Below, piece by piece: positions 60,182 through 60,502 of a stretch of 60,502 nucleotides of DNA. Within the stretch, counting starts at the first letter, position 1; each line of letters begins with the position of its first letter. The stretch is from contig JAQWFD010000023.1 of NCBI GenBank assembly GCA_028704555.1, positions 1 through 60,502 on the forward strand, read 5' to 3'. The notes beneath the pieces were generated by a model. It ran no database searches and had not been told where the DNA came from. It was given only the letters and a program-made list of their open reading frames with translations. Source of the DNA: Desulfobacterales bacterium (GTDB taxonomy: Bacteria > Desulfobacterota > Desulfobacteria > Desulfobacterales > JAQWFD01). The position numbers and the translations under genes are program-made.

Positions 60182-60502
60182 TTTTTATTCCCCTCTTTTG
60201 TATCGTTTCTTTGACCGATCATCTTCCTTGTTCCATAACACTTGTATCCGGTTGGGCCAAGCATTATTTACCTGTCCCATTTGTGTTGTGCCCCGGGGGC
60301 ATCTATGCGGACTTTGTGTAGCATAGTCAACTTATATCATACTTTCAATTTCATGGATATGCATTTTTTCATGACCGTTATATATTAAAAAACCAAATGG
60401 TTACGCCTGGCAAAATGGCATAAAAAAAATTTATTTTCGCGTAGATAAAAAATAACCTCCTGATAACATAAAGTCATAAAAAAATATAACTCTTATAATG
60501 CT
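60182..60502. other. Gene-free right edge
   Basis: I see no gene. The first 100 bp are RayT leader; the last 150 bp are strongly A+T-rich (long A-runs after 60421) and could hold a promoter for a gene beyond the window. No clear REP hairpin is present on this side of the transposase. Confidence 0.4.

Overview
The window reads as a chromosomal segment of a strictly or mostly anaerobic Gram-negative bacterium. The best fit is a sulfate-reducing Desulfobacterales-type lineage (Desulfobacterota). The grounds are several radical SAM enzymes, an LDH-like malate dehydrogenase, AMP-forming acetyl-CoA synthetase, a PspA/DUF4178 stress locus, an MglA-type GTPase next to a DUF4388 protein, and many short dispersed repeats. 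This assignment rests on gene style only. I found no rRNA, tRNA or CRISPR array.

1-10.2 kb: a minus-strand metal-related cluster (methyltransferase, a radical SAM protein fused to a BtuF-like binding domain, DUF364) preceded by what looks like the broken plug end of a TonB receptor. Next come a PspA envelope-stress group, a nitroreductase, and a 1-kb-aa repair protein that fuses an MrfA/YprA-type helicase with an MrfB/YprB-type exonuclease. 10.2-22.3 kb: a decayed DMT transporter, a DUF89-like protein, queC and queE (7-deazaguanine synthesis), manA, a Tat-exported superoxide dismutase, surE, a PflA-like radical SAM protein, an exported phosphoesterase, a YhdH/AcuI oxidoreductase and a TPR-metallopeptidase. 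22.6-29.7 kb: ispF, cysS, uvrB, uvrC and, convergently, mdh. 30.2-39.7 kb: a plus-strand group of TPR/PilZ-like protein, MglA-like GTPase and DUF4388/cyclic-nucleotide-domain protein, then purC overlapping a ParB-like gene, acsA, an SplB-like radical SAM enzyme and an exported thermonuclease. 39.8-47.8 kb: minus strand, an EF-G paralogue, then the classical xseA-xseB-ispA-dxs-tlyA operon. 48-53 kb: a Bax-inhibitor-1 protein, two family-2 glycosyltransferases, a SapC protein and a trypsin-like Calx-beta protease.

53-60.2 kb is an accessory island packed with toxin-antitoxin genes: mazEF, a chimeric relE, two hicBA pairs, hipBA, MNT/HEPN and a DUF2442/DUF4160 pair, ending in a REP-associated (RayT) transposase. 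Five copies of one foldback repeat (called R here), all in one orientation, lie between the modules so that almost every module is bracketed by R. A second repeat (S) brackets the hicBA pairs in the same way. Two of the toxins are damaged: RelE is fused to 79 bp of HEPN sequence, and HEPN itself is cut off by the tail of an R copy. This repeat-bounded cassette layout is the most unusual structure in the window.

Elsewhere the intergenic DNA carries other small mobile or repeat families: a 147-bp foldback MITE with a 9-bp target duplication at 35.1 kb and an older relative at 22.3 kb, a 60-bp inverted-repeat element with a 5-bp duplication at 4.1 kb, a repeat (Q) that sits just behind the stop codons of four genes, and dRS3-like ATTCCC...GGGAAT hairpins.
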